Positions 16,531-27,719 are shown, counted from the first letter of the stretch. The stretch is 44,207 nt of DNA from Pseudomonadota bacterium (GCA_018262235.1 JAGTRY010000036.1:1-44207), one strand, 5' to 3'. Notes: generated by a model from the sequence alone, not told the origin. Numbers and translations are program-made.

Positions 16531-19500
16531 TCAGTGCTGGGGCCGTTCTGCCGGTTTTTGCTCCAGCCAGGCCAGCAGGGTGGCAAATATCTTGTCCGGC
16601 GCCACGGGTTTGACGATGAAATCATTCATCCCTGCGGCAAGACAGCGGAGCTTGTCTTCGGCAAACGCGTTGGCTGTCATGGCCAGGATCGGGATGTCCC
16701 GATAGGCTGGCAGCTCGCGAATCCTCTGCGTGGTTTCCATGCCGTTCATGTTCGGCATCTGCATGTCCATCAGGATGAGTGCATAGGGGGTGTCCTGTGC
16801 CCGGGCGATGGCCTGGAGCCCGTCTTCCGCCGTATCGACAGCCAGTCCCGGCTCTTCCAGCAGATACTGGGTCACCATGAGGTTCATGGGTTCGTCGTCC
16901 ACGAGCAGGATACGGGTGCCGGCATGACGTTCGCGGATAGCCGCTTCCGCGTTGGTCGTGGAGATTGCCGGGGCGGCGTTTTCTGCCTGCTCTTCCGTTT
17001 TGTCGAGACTGACTCTGAACCAGAAGGTACTGCCTTCTCCTGGCAGGCTCTCTACGCCGACTTCCCCGCCCATCAGCTCGGCCAGCCGTCGGGTGATGGC
17101 CAGCCCCAGACCGGTTCCACCATATTTCCGGGTGGTTGATTTGTCGGCCTGTTCGAATGCCTTGAACAGTCGCGGCAGGGCTTCGGGTGGGATGCCGATA
17201 CCGGTGTCCTGTACTTCAAAGCGGACCTGCACGGCCCTGTCGTTTTCCTCCAGCAGGCGGGCGCGCAGGGTCACGGAACCTTCGTTGGTGAATTTGATGG
17301 CATTGGTTGCGTAGTTGAGCAAGGCCTGTTGCAGGCGGGTCGGATCGCCACGCAGTCTGAACTGAAAATGGTCGGCCTCGACATTCAGCTGGAGGCCCTT
17401 GGCCTGGGCACGCTCGGACAGGATCGAATGGACGTTTTCAAGCAGGCAGGCAATGGAGACGGAGCCTTCTTCGATGACAAGCTTGCCTGCCTCGATTTTC
17501 GAGATGTCGAGGATGTCATCGATGATGCTGAGCAGATGCTTGGAGGCCATGTTTATCTTGTCGAGACGCTCCGCCTGTACGGGTGTGACGCCTCCCCGTT
17601 GCAACAGGTTGGCCATGCCGAGGATGGCATTCATCGGTGTCCGGATCTCGTGACTCATGTTGGCCAGGAACACGCTCTTTTCCTGGTTTGCTGATTCCGC
17701 GGCGAGCTTGGCTTCGGCCAGTTCTGCCGTCCGGATCTGGACCAGTTCTTCAAGGTGATGGCGGTGTTGCTCGAGTTCCAGTTGGGTGGTTTTGATATCG
17801 GTGATGTCTCGTGTGATGGAGAGAACCGCCTGAACACCGTTGACGTTCATCAGGGATGCTGACATCAGACCCCAGTTACATTGACCATTCTTCTTTCTAT
17901 AGCGTGCCTCGAGATTCAGGCATCTGGCTTTTTCCTGAAGGTCTTTGACCAAACGTTGTCGATCTTCTGGATCTACCCAGATTCCGAGTTCGATCGAGGT
18001 TTTCCCAATAATTTCATCACGGCTATAACCTGTCAGGTCGAGAAATGCCTGATTGATATCGATATACCGACCGTCGTTCAGGTTGGTGATGTTGATGAAG
18101 TCCAGACTTGTCTGGAACGTTGTTCTATAGCGTTCTTCGCTCAAGCGCAGCGCTTCTTCGGCCCTTTTCTGTTCAGTAATGTCACGGATGATGCCGAACA
18201 GGGTGTTCTTTTCTTCATCCAGATGCGCAATGGACCGGATGTCGCGGATTTCGCCGCTATCCGCAGTCCTCATCTTGATTTCAATGTCGTAGGGTTGATT
18301 GCCTTCAATCAGGCCTTTGTACGCCGTATCCAGCAGGGTCTGGTATTCAGGAAGTACGAGCTGCCGGATCGTATCCAGATCGAATTCATGCTGCGCAACG
18401 CCGCATAGCTTGCTGGCGCCACCTGAGGTGATGACCTTCCGGGTATCAAGATTGAACTCCCAGTTTCCGGAGAGCGAGGCGAGTTCGGCGCGCCGGAGCC
18501 GGGCTTCACTGATGCGGACGGCTTCTTCTGCCTGCTTGCGCTGGCTGATGTCGTACATGCGGTTGATCGAGTGGACGACCCCTTTGGTGTCGGTAAATAT
18601 CGTGGAGTCGATATCCACCGTGAAGACATGGCCGTCAGCATGAATGCAGCGCAATTCACCGTGAAATCTCCCGGTTCGGCCACGCTCCTCCAGCGCAGAC
18701 GACAAGCCAGGATCCGTTGTATCCATGATGCCGTTGCGGCCCTGTCTCCGGAATCCTTCATTGTCAAAGCCAAACAATCGCTGGGCAGCAGGATTCGTCA
18801 GCTCTATATGGCCATCCGGCGTGGAGAAAAGGATCGCATCGCCGCTATTTTCGAAGACCAGCCGGAAATACTCTTCGCTTTCCCGCAGTGCGGTTTCCCG
18901 TCCGGCCAATGTGCCCAGCAGCTGGTTGAAACCAAGAATCAGCTGGCCGATTTCGTCAGGTCTGCCCACAGGCAATGGCGACGGATATCGATCGGTGTTT
19001 GCCAGATCCGCCAGGGTCTTCGCAGTGTTGACCAGGGGTTGAAGTTCCCGCCTCAACTGCCACCAGGTCAGACCTCCCGCTAGTATCGTCAGGAGGAGCG
19101 TGGCAAGCAGCATGCGGGATTCCATGCTGCGGATCGGAGCAAACGCTTCTTCGGTTGGAAGATTGGCGGCGACGAACCAGCCTGAGATTGGAATAGTCTT
19201 GGCTGAGGCCAGTGTTTCAACGCCGTGTGGGTTGATGTATATGGCATAACCTTCATGCCCTTCATGAAAGCGGTCCACTGCGGGATTTTTCCCGGGAGCA
19301 GGCGTCGACTCCATGATGCGGGTCTTGTCGGTGGCGGTCACGATGAGCCGGTATTGTGGCGCCACGATCAGATAGCCACCCGTCTCGCCGTAGCGGTTTT
19401 CCGTGATCCTGTCGAGAAAATTGGGTTTGCCCAGATTGGTGACGCCTGACAGGGCGCCGATGATCCGGCCTTGCGCATCACGGATGGGAACGGCCATCAC

Positions 19501-19989
19501 GAATACCGGCGCCCGGAGCGTCTTGCCGATGACCGGGCGGCCAATGCTTGGCTTGCCATGGTTGATTGCGCCGACAAGGTAATCCCTGTCCATGAAATCG
19601 ACGCCGATCCGCTCGGGCGAGAAAGGCGAGACCGCAATGGAATGGCCATCCTTGCGGTGCGCGACGATGCCGTCGTTGAATTCGGCATGCAGGACAAAGC
19701 GCTGGTCCAGGAATTTCTGGAGTGCTGCCGGATCATTCAGCAAGGGGGCATCAATGGCATCGGCAATTCTTTGCAGTGCCTTGATCCGCTCTTCCAGATT
19801 GCCTTCGATCTCCGACGCGACGTACGTTACGGTGGAGAATTGCTGTTCCCCCGATAGACGTTCCATGTCCGTATGCAACATCCGGATGGCGTAAAACCAC
19901 AGTGCCCAGAGACTCGCCAGGAAAATGAGCAGGGTCGTGAGCGTAATCCTGGTTTTGAGAGAATGCCAAGGCAGGATGGATGTCGGCAT
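16531..19989 (-). CDS. Hybrid sensor histidine kinase with dCache-like sensor and three PAS domains
   Basis: Product of 1152 residues. In order: an N-terminal membrane helix, a periplasmic dCache-like sensor of about 250 residues, a second membrane helix, HAMP, three PAS domains each ending in a PAC-like segment ([47 protein letters not shown]), HisKA with the phospho-acceptor H780 in [11 protein letters not shown], HATPase with [15 protein letters not shown] and [12 protein letters not shown], and a receiver domain with D1075 in LILMDMQMP. No separate response regulator is adjacent, so it likely relays to a distant Hpt or output protein. The ATG at 19989 has a weak ribosome site; a TTG at 20049 is possible. 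Confidence 0.92.
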   Translation of the reverse strand: MPTSILPWHSLKTRITLTTLLIFLASLWALWFYAIRMLHTDMERLSGEQQFSTVTYVASEIEGNLEERIKALQRIADAIDAPLLNDPAALQKFLDQRFVLHAEFNDGIVAHRKDGHSIAVSPFSPERIGVDFMDRDYLVGAINHGKPSIGRPVIGKTLRAPVFVMAVPIRDAQGRIIGALSGVTNLGKPNFLDRITENRYGETGGYLIVAPQYRLIVTATDKTRIMESTPAPGKNPAVDRFHEGHEGYAIYINPHGVETLASAKTIPISGWFVAANLPTEEAFAPIRSMESRMLLATLLLTILAGGLTWWQLRRELQPLVNTAKTLADLANTDRYPSPLPVGRPDEIGQLILGFNQLLGTLAGRETALRESEEYFRLVFENSGDAILFSTPDGHIELTNPAAQRLFGFDNEGFRRQGRNGIMDTTDPGLSSALEERGRTGRFHGELRCIHADGHVFTVDIDSTIFTDTKGVVHSINRMYDISQRKQAEEAVRISEARLRRAELASLSGNWEFNLDTRKVITSGGASKLCGVAQHEFDLDTIRQLVLPEYQTLLDTAYKGLIEGNQPYDIEIKMRTADSGEIRDIRSIAHLDEEKNTLFGIIRDITEQKRAEEALRLSEERYRTTFQTSLDFINITNLNDGRYIDINQAFLDLTGYSRDEIIGKTSIELGIWVDPEDRQRLVKDLQEKARCLNLEARYRKKNGQCNWGLMSASLMNVNGVQAVLSITRDITDIKTTQLELEQHRHHLEELVQIRTAELAEAKLAAESANQEKSVFLANMSHEIRTPMNAILGMANLLQRGGVTPVQAERLDKINMASKHLLSIIDDILDISKIEAGKLVIEEGSVSIACLLENVHSILSERAQAKGLQLNVEADHFQFRLRGDPTRLQQALLNYATNAIKFTNEGSVTLRARLLEENDRAVQVRFEVQDTGIGIPPEALPRLFKAFEQADKSTTRKYGGTGLGLAITRRLAELMGGEVGVESLPGEGSTFWFRVSLDKTEEQAENAAPAISTTNAEAAIRERHAGTRILLVDDEPMNLMVTQYLLEEPGLAVDTAEDGLQAIARAQDTPYALILMDMQMPNMNGMETTQRIRELPAYRDIPILAMTANAFAEDKLRCLAAGMNDFIVKPVAPDKIFATLLAWLEQKPAERPQH

Positions 19990-20138
19990 ATTCAGGAGCC
20001 ATGAGGAACTCGGGTAGCTACAAATGGTAACCGAATTCCTCTTTTCCAAAGATGGGCATTGTTGGCATCAAGGTGGCTCATTCCGGTGGCCGGCCGGGGC
20101 CATTTCGGGGTGGTGCCGGCTACCGTTCCGGAAGCCCT

Positions 20139-22307
20139 TCAAGCCTGTGTGGCGTGATGGCTGGCGGCAAATCCGCTTGCCAGCTCAGCCAGTTCGGGCA
20201 AGAGACCTTCAATCAGGGCCAGCTGGCGCAGCACGCGCTGTGCAGTTTCCGTCATGCCGATGGCAAGCGCTGCAGGGACTGGCTCGGCAAGCTGTTCGGA
20301 CAGGCAGACTTCGCTGCGCGCGGAAAGCGCTTCTGCGATCTGCTGGAGGCCTTGCCGGATGTGGTTTTCCTGCATCGTGATGGCGGGCCATTGCAGTCCG
20401 GCACTGTCCTGCTCGCGGTGCGCACCGAGCGCGGAGACATAACCGAGCAAGGTGTGGCTCGCGCACAGGAAGCGATATGCCGCATCCGGTGGCAGACTGT
20501 AGCGCTCCGGCTCGGTGAGCATGCTGGCCAGCGTGCTGGAGAGTTCGGCATCGGCATTGTGGGCGTCGCGCCGGGCAATGCGATACGGCAGATCGTCGCG
20601 CGGGCCGCTGCGGTACTGGGCGAGGATTTCGCTGAGATAGGTTGCACTCAGGCTGAGGCTGCGGGCCATTGCGTGATGTACGCGCTTGCCATGCCATTCA
20701 GGCAGGATGAAGGCCACCGCACCGACAGCCAGCAGACTGCCGAGCAGCGTATCGAGCAAGCGTGGCCAGACCAGTGCATAGCTGCTGCCGAACTGGTTGA
20801 AACAGACTAGCACCAGTACCGTGATGCAGGCCGTGGCCAGACTGTAGCGCTCGGCACGGAAGTTGAAGAAGGCCACACCGGAGGCGACCAGCAGTGCCAG
20901 TTGGGCGAGCGGATGCGGGAAGGACGAGATGAACAGGGTTGCCGCCAGCAAGCCGGCAAGGGTGCCGCCCATGCGTTGCCCGAGGCGCAGCCAGGTGCTG
21001 CTGAAATTGGGTTGGCATACGAACACGGTGGTCAGCATCACCCAGTAGCCTTGCGGCAAGTCGAGCAGATTGAGCAGGGCATAACCGGTAGTAAGTGCTG
21101 CCGAGAGGCGCAAGCCATGGCGGAAGCGTCGCGCGGACGGAGTGAATTGCTGGCGCAGGCGTCGCCACATCTCTGCCAGCGTCTGCGGGTCGGCATCGCG
21201 CAAGGTGCTGTCGGAGACGGCTTCCAGTGCATCGGGATGGGCTGCGCGTGACAGGCGCAGTTCGATGGTGCTGAGATTGCGGCACAGATCGGCAAGGGAA
21301 TTGATCAGCGCCTTGTCCTGCTGGCCAGAGGCCTGTACGTAGCCCAGTGCGCCACCCAGCTCTTCCAGGGCCAGCGCGCCTTCGTTGCCGTATTCAAAGA
21401 CTTCGCCCTGCGCGATGGCATCCCCCAGCCGGATGCAGGCGGCGGCCTGCAAAGCCATCAGGCGCTGGCAGCGGAACAGCACGTCGCTGCGTGAAAAAGC
21501 CTCACTCAAGGCCTCATAGGGATGGTGCGCGGAACTGGCACGCTCATGCACTTCCTGTGCAAGAAAATACCACTGCAGGTAACTGCGGGCCCCGCGTGCC
21601 GGGCGCGAAGCCTGGGCCCACAGCAGCAGGATCTGGCGGGCCCGGTTCATCTGGCCGACCACGCGTCCGTTCTGGGCGGCCAGCTTCAGGCGCAGGGCTT
21701 TGACGTCGCGACCACGGACCGGTTCGAGCAGCGCGGCTTTCAGGGCCAGATAGCGCCCCAGTGTCACGAAGACCTGCGAGACGACCTGGCTGGCCGGGCG
21801 GTTGGCGAAGATTGCGGCGGCGAGTAAGGAGATGACACCGTACCAGGCCGCACCGCTCAGCAGCACGAACGGCTCTTCCCAGAACGGGCCGGTGTTGCCG
21901 GCGTGCTGGGCGATGCTGAGCATCGTGTAGATCGCCAGGATCATCGATGCGGTTGCGATGGTGGCGTAGCGCTCGCCCAATGCGCCGAGCATGACGAAGG
22001 CGAAGGTTGATGAAGCCAGCCCCAGCGCGAACAGCCATGGATATGGAAACAGCAGGCGGACGGAGAACGAGGTCACGCCAAAGCAGACCAGCGTGACGGC
22101 CAGCGCTTTCAGACGACCTGCCACACGGTCGGGTGACTCGGCCAGTGCGGCGGCGATCACCCCGAGGGTCAGACCGATCAACCAGCTGTCATGGTCTGTA
22201 CCAAGGCAGAACACCAGTACGCCGGCAAACGCCAGCGCCACCTTGAGGCTGTCAAGCGTCTTGTCGTGAGACCAGAGGCGGCGCAGGTAGGACAGGTCAT
22301 GGAACAT
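20139..22307 (-). CDS. YccS/FUSC family inner membrane protein
   Basis: Product of 722 residues, close to E. coli YccS (about 717). Two blocks of membrane helices (about 20-180 and 395-520) are each followed by a long soluble helical part, the FUSC-like duplicated layout. Typical stretches are LTLGVIAAALAESPDRVAGR and GYWVMLTTVFVCQPNFSSTW. Related proteins include aromatic-acid efflux AaeB and fusaric acid resistance proteins; YccS itself has no settled role. It stands alone, with 149 bp to the kinase gene and 87 bp to the esterase gene. Confidence 0.9.
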   Translation of the reverse strand: MFHDLSYLRRLWSHDKTLDSLKVALAFAGVLVFCLGTDHDSWLIGLTLGVIAAALAESPDRVAGRLKALAVTLVCFGVTSFSVRLLFPYPWLFALGLASSTFAFVMLGALGERYATIATASMILAIYTMLSIAQHAGNTGPFWEEPFVLLSGAAWYGVISLLAAAIFANRPASQVVSQVFVTLGRYLALKAALLEPVRGRDVKALRLKLAAQNGRVVGQMNRARQILLLWAQASRPARGARSYLQWYFLAQEVHERASSAHHPYEALSEAFSRSDVLFRCQRLMALQAAACIRLGDAIAQGEVFEYGNEGALALEELGGALGYVQASGQQDKALINSLADLCRNLSTIELRLSRAAHPDALEAVSDSTLRDADPQTLAEMWRRLRQQFTPSARRFRHGLRLSAALTTGYALLNLLDLPQGYWVMLTTVFVCQPNFSSTWLRLGQRMGGTLAGLLAATLFISSFPHPLAQLALLVASGVAFFNFRAERYSLATACITVLVLVCFNQFGSSYALVWPRLLDTLLGSLLAVGAVAFILPEWHGKRVHHAMARSLSLSATYLSEILAQYRSGPRDDLPYRIARRDAHNADAELSSTLASMLTEPERYSLPPDAAYRFLCASHTLLGYVSALGAHREQDSAGLQWPAITMQENHIRQGLQQIAEALSARSEVCLSEQLAEPVPAALAIGMTETAQRVLRQLALIEGLLPELAELASGFAASHHATQA

Positions 22308-22394
22308 GGGGAGATTCAGGCTTCAGAACAGCGTGAACTCTTACACATTTTTCCTGCCAGCGGCGCGAGTCGCCTCAATAGACGCATCGGTTCG

Positions 22395-23141
22395 TCATGG
22401 CGCGACGGCTGCCACCGGTTTCACATAGCCGGCCAGTTCCGGCACGCTGCGCGCCATTGCCTCGGCCACCATGCGGCCGAGCACGTAGGAACCGGTCAGG
22501 TTGAAGTGGGTCTTGTCTGGCACGATGCTGCCGTTCGGCCCGGCTTTGGTGGCGCCGAGCTTGTGGGCGGCAGTTTCGCCGAGCTGCTCGAAATAGCGCT
22601 GGCTGATCTCGTGCAGATCGATCAGCGGCACATTCATTTCAGCTGCGACGACTTTCATGGCTGCGACGTGGCCGGGCAGGTCATCGACGATCTTGCCATC
22701 CGGCTGGAAGTAGCGACGCGCAATCGGCGTCACCAGAATCGGTTTGATGCCTGCGGCACGTGCCTCGTTCACGAAACGGCGCAGGTTGGCCGGGTACTCG
22801 GTGACGAGATCGGTTTCGCGATCACCATGTGCGGCACTCTGCACGTCGTTGTGGCCGAACTGGATCAACATCCAGTCCGGTTTCGGTGATTGGGCTGCGT
22901 CCCACAATCCATTGCGGCGATAGGTCTTGGTGCTGGAGCCGCCCTTGGCGCGATTCACGCAATCGACCTGTGCGGTCAGGTTGGCGCAGAAACCGGTGCC
23001 GTACCCCTGCCGTTCGGTCTGGGTGGAGTCGCCGACCAGTGTGATGCGGATGGCATCCTTCTTGTTGCCCGGTGCTGACGCACAGGCCACAAGGAGCAGG
23101 GCGGGAAGAAGGGTCAGCAGGGCGCGGTGCAGGTGGGTCAT
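22395..23141 (-). CDS. SGNH-family esterase lipoprotein, rhamnogalacturonan acetylesterase-like
   Basis: Product of 248 residues. A lipoprotein signal peptide ends LLLVAC (C20), placing it in an envelope membrane. The SGNH blocks are present: GDST with nucleophile S39 (I), RAKGGSST (II), FGHND with N98 (III) and DKTH with D209 and H212 (V). The longer spacing and block sequence resemble rhamnogalacturonan acetylesterases, which remove acetyl groups from pectin; other O-acetyl sugars are possible. The frame is open upstream to 23669, but that is antisense to the EAL protein gene; the ATG at 23141 has GGAAAG upstream. No other pectin genes are nearby. Confidence 0.88.
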   Translation of the reverse strand: MTHLHRALLTLLPALLLVACASAPGNKKDAIRITLVGDSTQTERQGYGTGFCANLTAQVDCVNRAKGGSSTKTYRRNGLWDAAQSPKPDWMLIQFGHNDVQSAAHGDRETDLVTEYPANLRRFVNEARAAGIKPILVTPIARRYFQPDGKIVDDLPGHVAAMKVVAAEMNVPLIDLHEISQRYFEQLGETAAHKLGATKAGPNGSIVPDKTHFNLTGSYVLGRMVAEAMARSVPELAGYVKPVAAVAP

Positions 23142-23241
23142 GATCGGCTTTCCGTGAAATGAGTGGGCATGGCCCCAGTTTAAGCCAGCGCGTAGCCTCC
23201 GGTCTGACCAGGATTGCGGTTTTCCATGCCAGGCTTGCCGC

Positions 23242-25083
23242 TTACAGACGGGAATCAAATTGCGGAAAAACTTCAAGTGGCGTGACCTTGGCGGATTTGA
23301 ATTCTTCGCGTAGCACCTGACGACGCTCGATGAAGAGGCTGTTGCCATGGATGCGTTTGGCCTGGCGTTTGGCTTCGGCTGCGGCGGTAGAGATCTCGTG
23401 ATGCGAACCGAACAGGCCGGGCTCGACCCGCAAGGCACCGATGGAGAGCGTTGGCAGGCTGTGGAAAACGCTGTGGCCGAGGCGATCTTCGGTGATGATG
23501 CCGCCGCGTTCCAGGTCCTCGACGGCAAAGTAATTCCGGGCACGTTCGCCGAATTGTGCCAGCACGGTATTGCACCGTGCCTGCCAGTCTTCACTCTGGA
23601 ACAGCACGAGAAAATCGTCGCCACCGATGTGTCCGACAAAATCCCGGCGCGGATCGCTGACTTCCACAAGCAGCTGTGCGACCAGCTGGATCAGGTCGTC
23701 GCCGCGCCGGTAGCCATACACGTCATTGAAGGGCTTGAAGGCATCCAGATCGGCATAGCCGGCGACGAAACAGCCCTGGTTGGCGAGCAGGCGCTCGATA
23801 TGCTCGTTGATTGGCACATTGCCGGGAAGCTGGGTGAGCGGGTTGGCATAGCGGGCGGCACGGATCTGCATGTCGGTGATCAGCGCCACCATGTCGTTGA
23901 TGCAGCCGATACCCAGATAGCGGCCTGCCTCGGTGACGATGAAATGATCCGGAATCGCCGAGTACGACACGCTGGTGACGAGCCGTGACAGATCCTGGAT
24001 CAGCATGCTTTCATCCACGATCATGGGGGAGGTGTCCATCAGGTCCGCGCAGGGTTTGCGGCCGTAGAGCTCGCGCCGGTAGGGGCGTGCGAAGCGGTCG
24101 ATCATCGCGTTGCGCATGATGATTCCCAGCGGAAAGCCGTCCTTGTCTATGACCGGAATGGCCTGTAGCGTGGGTTCTGCTTCGAGGCGCGCGAATACGG
24201 CATCGTTGTGCAGATGGGGCGATACCGGCAGCACCTGGCGCAGCAATGCCCGTGCGGTGACATTGGCATTGGGCGAGGTGGTGAAGCCAGGGAATACCGC
24301 GATCCGTGATGCGGTCAATGCATTGCAGACGACATCGGCGAGCTGGCGCGACGGTTCCGGTGCCGGGCGTGCGATGAAGAAGCCTTGCGCGAACGGGATG
24401 CCGATATCGCGTACCGTGCGGAAATCGTCCGCTGTTTCGATGCCCTCGGCAATGATGCAGGCGCCGCAGGTTTCGGCCATGCCATGCATTGCCCGCACCA
24501 GCTGGAATTTCAATGCGTCGCTGCTGATTCCGTGGATGAAGTGGCGGTCGATCTTGACGAAGTCCGGATGGATCTCGGTCCACATGCGCAGGTTGGACAT
24601 GCCTTGCCCGAGATCATCGATGGCGATGCGGTAGCCCAGACCGCGGAAGTGGGTGAGCACGTCACGGAACCTGTCGAAGTCACTGATGTGCTGGTTTTCG
24701 GTGATCTCGATGACGACCCGGCTCGGTGAAATGCCCAGTTTGCGGATCAGGGCCAGGGTTTCGCCGTTCTGGAAGGTCGGGTCATACAGGCTGGAAGGCG
24801 TGGCATTCAGAAACAGCGTGCCGGGAACGCGCTGCGACGCGAATTGCTCAAGAATCCGGGTGCGGCAGGCGCGATCGAGTGCGTTGCTCAAGCCATAGCG
24901 CCCGGCAACTTCAAACATGTCGCTCGGGTTGTCGAACATCGGATTGGCACGTGGCCGGATCAGGGCTTCGTAACCCAGATAATTGCGTGTGGAAAGCCCC
25001 AGAATGGGCTGGAACACCACATCAAGCTGGCCGTTTTCGATCAGCCCGTTCAGCACTGAGCGTGCGTCCGGAAGGTCTGGCAT
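23242..25083 (-). CDS. EAL-CBS-GGDEF cyclic-di-GMP protein
   Basis: Product of 613 residues. An N-terminal EAL phosphodiesterase domain keeps its key residues (EAL 39-41, LFLNATP, VIEITEN, IDDLGQG, VKIDR, AEGIET, AQGFF), so it should degrade c-di-GMP. A CBS pair follows (about 275-430), then a GGDEF domain with DLDAFKPFNDVYGYRRGD but GGDDF at 487-491 instead of GGDEF and no RxxD inhibitory site, so cyclase activity is doubtful. No membrane segment is seen. The ATG at 25083 has AGGCGA upstream; starts further up (25131, 25284) lack ribosome sites. It may sense a nucleotide through CBS (inference). Confidence 0.9.
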   Translation of the reverse strand: MPDLPDARSVLNGLIENGQLDVVFQPILGLSTRNYLGYEALIRPRANPMFDNPSDMFEVAGRYGLSNALDRACRTRILEQFASQRVPGTLFLNATPSSLYDPTFQNGETLALIRKLGISPSRVVIEITENQHISDFDRFRDVLTHFRGLGYRIAIDDLGQGMSNLRMWTEIHPDFVKIDRHFIHGISSDALKFQLVRAMHGMAETCGACIIAEGIETADDFRTVRDIGIPFAQGFFIARPAPEPSRQLADVVCNALTASRIAVFPGFTTSPNANVTARALLRQVLPVSPHLHNDAVFARLEAEPTLQAIPVIDKDGFPLGIIMRNAMIDRFARPYRRELYGRKPCADLMDTSPMIVDESMLIQDLSRLVTSVSYSAIPDHFIVTEAGRYLGIGCINDMVALITDMQIRAARYANPLTQLPGNVPINEHIERLLANQGCFVAGYADLDAFKPFNDVYGYRRGDDLIQLVAQLLVEVSDPRRDFVGHIGGDDFLVLFQSEDWQARCNTVLAQFGERARNYFAVEDLERGGIITEDRLGHSVFHSLPTLSIGALRVEPGLFGSHHEISTAAAEAKRQAKRIHGNSLFIERRQVLREEFKSAKVTPLEVFPQFDSRL

Positions 25084-25299
25084 CGGATCGCCTGAAACCG
25101 GCGGTGGTGTCTTGGCGGAGAGAGGGCACATGCAGGGGGACAAGAGGCTGGAGATTGCCTTACTGTAGAGCCCCGATATTTCAGTCCGGTTGCTGGGCAG
25201 CGCGGCCCGGTTGATCCTGCGCAAGCTTTGTTGCGAGAGCGTATTGCGGCAAGCCCTCGGGGTATTCTGCGCCTGCCGGGACAACCGGGTCTGCGCCCC

Positions 25300-26466
25300 T
25301 CAGTCTTCCGCGAAGGGGAGACCGCCTTGCACGCCTCCCAGCAGGTCGGCGGAGTCACCTTGTTCGCCAGGTTTGCTCAGATGTCCCACACGCACCCCCA
25401 GCAGGCGCAGGCGGCGCTGCAGCGGTACGCGCTTGAGGCATTCTCCCGCCGCACGGCGGATCGTGGCGGCATCGCGGGTCGGCTCCGGCAGGGTGATGTC
25501 GCGTGTGACCGTGCTGAAATCGTCGTAGCGCAGCTTGATGCCAATGGTCTTTCCGAGTACGCCCTTGCGTACCAGATCTTCGGCAACGCGCACGCACAGT
25601 CGGGTGAAGATTTCGGATAGGGCGTTGCGATCCTGGCGCGCATGCAGGTCGCGTTCGAACGTGGTTTCGCGGCTGACGGATTTCGGTTCGGAATAGGTCA
25701 CCACCGGGCGTGCGTCGACGCCATGTGCCGCTTCATGCAACCAGTGACCATAGTTGGCGCCGAAGTGCGCCTGTAACCACAAGGGGTCGGCATTGGCCAG
25801 TTCGCCAATGGTCTTGATGCCCAGTGCGGTGAGTTTCTGCTCGGCCTTGGGGCCGATCCCGTTGATCTTGCGTGCAGCCAGTGGCCAGATCCGGGCGGGG
25901 ATGTCGTCCATGCCGAGCATCGTCAAACCATCTGGTTTTTCCAGATCCGAGCAGATCTTTGCCAGCAGCTTGTTGGGCGTCACGCCGATCGAGCAGGACA
26001 GGCCGGTAGCCGTGCGTACCGCATCCTTGATACGTTGCGCGAGTTCGCGTGTTTCGCCGGGCACATCGGTCAGGTCCAGATAAATCTCGTCGATTCCGCG
26101 ATCTTCCAGCAAGGGCGCTATTTCGCGTACAGCAGCCTTGAAGAGTCGCGAGTAATGCCGGTAAGCATCGAAATCCACCGGCAGCAGTACGGCATCCGGG
26201 GCGAGCTGGGCGGCTTTCATGATGCCCATCGCCGAACCGATGCCGAGCGCGCGGGCTTCGTAGGTTGCGGTCGTGATCACGCCACGTCCGGTGTAGTGGC
26301 GCAGGCGGGTGTAGTGCCAACTGCCGTCAGCCTGCTGTACCGGCGCGTCAACGCTGCGGCCGCCAATCACTACTGGCTGTCCGCGCAATTGCGGATAGCG
26401 CAGCAGTTCAACCGAGGCGTAGAACGCATCCATGTCGAGGTGGGCGATGCGGCGAGGGGCTGGCAC
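25300..26466 (-). CDS. dinB: DNA polymerase IV (DinB)
   Basis: Y-family translesion polymerase of 388 residues. Catalytic acidic residues lie in HLDMDAFYASVE (9-20) and RGIDEIYLDL (about 123-132); TGLSCSIGVTPNKLLAKICSD and the helix-hairpin-helix KINGIGPKAEQKL follow, then a little-finger domain. The C-terminus QGGLPF fits a sliding-clamp binding motif. About 20 extra residues (SVDAPVQQADGSWHYTRL) sit between GGR and the RGVITTATYEAR strand, which I take to be a lineage variant. The start is a GTG without a clear ribosome site. It lies 89 bp after the ROK gene. Confidence 0.95.
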   Translation of the reverse strand: MPAPRRIAHLDMDAFYASVELLRYPQLRGQPVVIGGRSVDAPVQQADGSWHYTRLRHYTGRGVITTATYEARALGIGSAMGIMKAAQLAPDAVLLPVDFDAYRHYSRLFKAAVREIAPLLEDRGIDEIYLDLTDVPGETRELAQRIKDAVRTATGLSCSIGVTPNKLLAKICSDLEKPDGLTMLGMDDIPARIWPLAARKINGIGPKAEQKLTALGIKTIGELANADPLWLQAHFGANYGHWLHEAAHGVDARPVVTYSEPKSVSRETTFERDLHARQDRNALSEIFTRLCVRVAEDLVRKGVLGKTIGIKLRYDDFSTVTRDITLPEPTRDAATIRRAAGECLKRVPLQRRLRLLGVRVGHLSKPGEQGDSADLLGGVQGGLPFAED

Positions 26467-26555
26467 GGCTGGAAACGGGCAGGGCGTTGAGCGAAGTGCG
26501 CAGTGTAGCCCGGCTGGCTCGGACCCGGCTGTGCAGACTTCTGGCGTCCGGTGTG

Positions 26556-27716
26556 TCAGCGCAACGGGCGAACCAGTGCGTAGAGCGCACCGGTTGCTGC
26601 ACCCAGCGCGACAGCATTGGATTCGTTGCGGACAAGTTCGATGATCGGGGGCCTTGTCCCTGATGCTTGCAGACGGGTGAAACTGTCCTGCGCAGCCTGG
26701 AGGTATGCCTGATCAACCTGGAGAGCCGGCCCGCCCACGAAAAGCCGTGCCGGTTTGAATACCATGCTCAGGTTATGCAGCATGGTGCCAAAGTGCTGAC
26801 CTGCCGTGCGCAGTTCCCGGGCGAGTATCGGATCCCCCGCAAGGTTGGCGGCACGAAATTCACTGATGGGACGGCCTGTTGCTTTTTGTACGGCCTGCAG
26901 GGATATCAGCGTATTGGCGCAGCCGCGCTTGCCGCAGCGGCATGGCGGACCTTCCGGATCCATGACGAAGTGACCGATCGTACCCATCATGCCGTTGTGC
27001 CCCTGCATCAAGGAATAGCTGGTTGCGACGGCTGCCGTTACGCCATTGCCGACGTGAACATACAGAAGGGGCTCTTCTTCCTCGCGGCGTTCGTATTCAA
27101 AGTGGTACAGGGCGATGCAGCCGACGGCACGCTGGACCAGCAGCGGGAAGTCCGGAATCCCTGCAGGATGCAGGCGTGCCTGAAGCATGTCCCGAACCGG
27201 CAACTGGTTCCAGCCTGTACTTTCCGAATATCGCAGCGTGCCAGTCGCTGCGTCGACCTGGCCGGGTACGCCGATCCCCATGGCAGAAACCTTGCAACCG
27301 GATGCGCAGAGGCGATGCCACAGGCTGACGACCTGGCTGGCCAGAATATCCAGAACCCGGTCTGCATCGCCGGATTCTGTCGGCGTCACGCTCAGTTCGC
27401 GAACTTCTCCCTCCAGGGTCGTGGCAACACATATCACCCGCTGGTTGTTGATGTCGGCGCCGATGAGGATGCGGCTGGCCTCGTCGATATGCAGGGCGAC
27501 AGGCCTGCGTCCCAGCGATCCGGTCGGCCCCAGTTTTTCTTCAGTCAGCCATCCGTCAGCGATCAGTTCATCAACGAGGTTGCCGATGGTCGGGCGGGTC
27601 AGTTTGAGCCGGTCTGCCAGCTTTACCCGTGAAATGCCTTTGTTGAGGCGAATCGCCCTCAGCACCGCGAGGCGATTGATGGTGCGCAGCAGTTGCTGGT
27701 TTCCGGAAATGATCAT
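26556..27716 (-). CDS. ROK-family transcriptional regulator
   Basis: Product of 386 residues with an N-terminal MarR-like winged HTH (about 12-62: LKLTRPTIGNLVDELI) and a ROK domain. The zinc site is H249, C259, C261 and C266 (PPCRCGKRGCAN). The kinase catalytic position, normally VENDAN, reads VQRAVG (A197 in place of the Asp), so it should not phosphorylate sugars and probably acts only as a sugar-sensing repressor (inference). The start codon is 3 bp after the stop of the upstream pseudopilin gene and lacks its own ribosome site, suggesting read-through or coupling with that gene. Confidence 0.9.
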   Translation of the reverse strand: MIISGNQQLLRTINRLAVLRAIRLNKGISRVKLADRLKLTRPTIGNLVDELIADGWLTEEKLGPTGSLGRRPVALHIDEASRILIGADINNQRVICVATTLEGEVRELSVTPTESGDADRVLDILASQVVSLWHRLCASGCKVSAMGIGVPGQVDAATGTLRYSESTGWNQLPVRDMLQARLHPAGIPDFPLLVQRAVGCIALYHFEYERREEEEPLLYVHVGNGVTAAVATSYSLMQGHNGMMGTIGHFVMDPEGPPCRCGKRGCANTLISLQAVQKATGRPISEFRAANLAGDPILARELRTAGQHFGTMLHNLSMVFKPARLFVGGPALQVDQAYLQAAQDSFTRLQASGTRPPIIELVRNESNAVALGAATGALYALVRPLR

Positions 27717-27719
27717 GTA

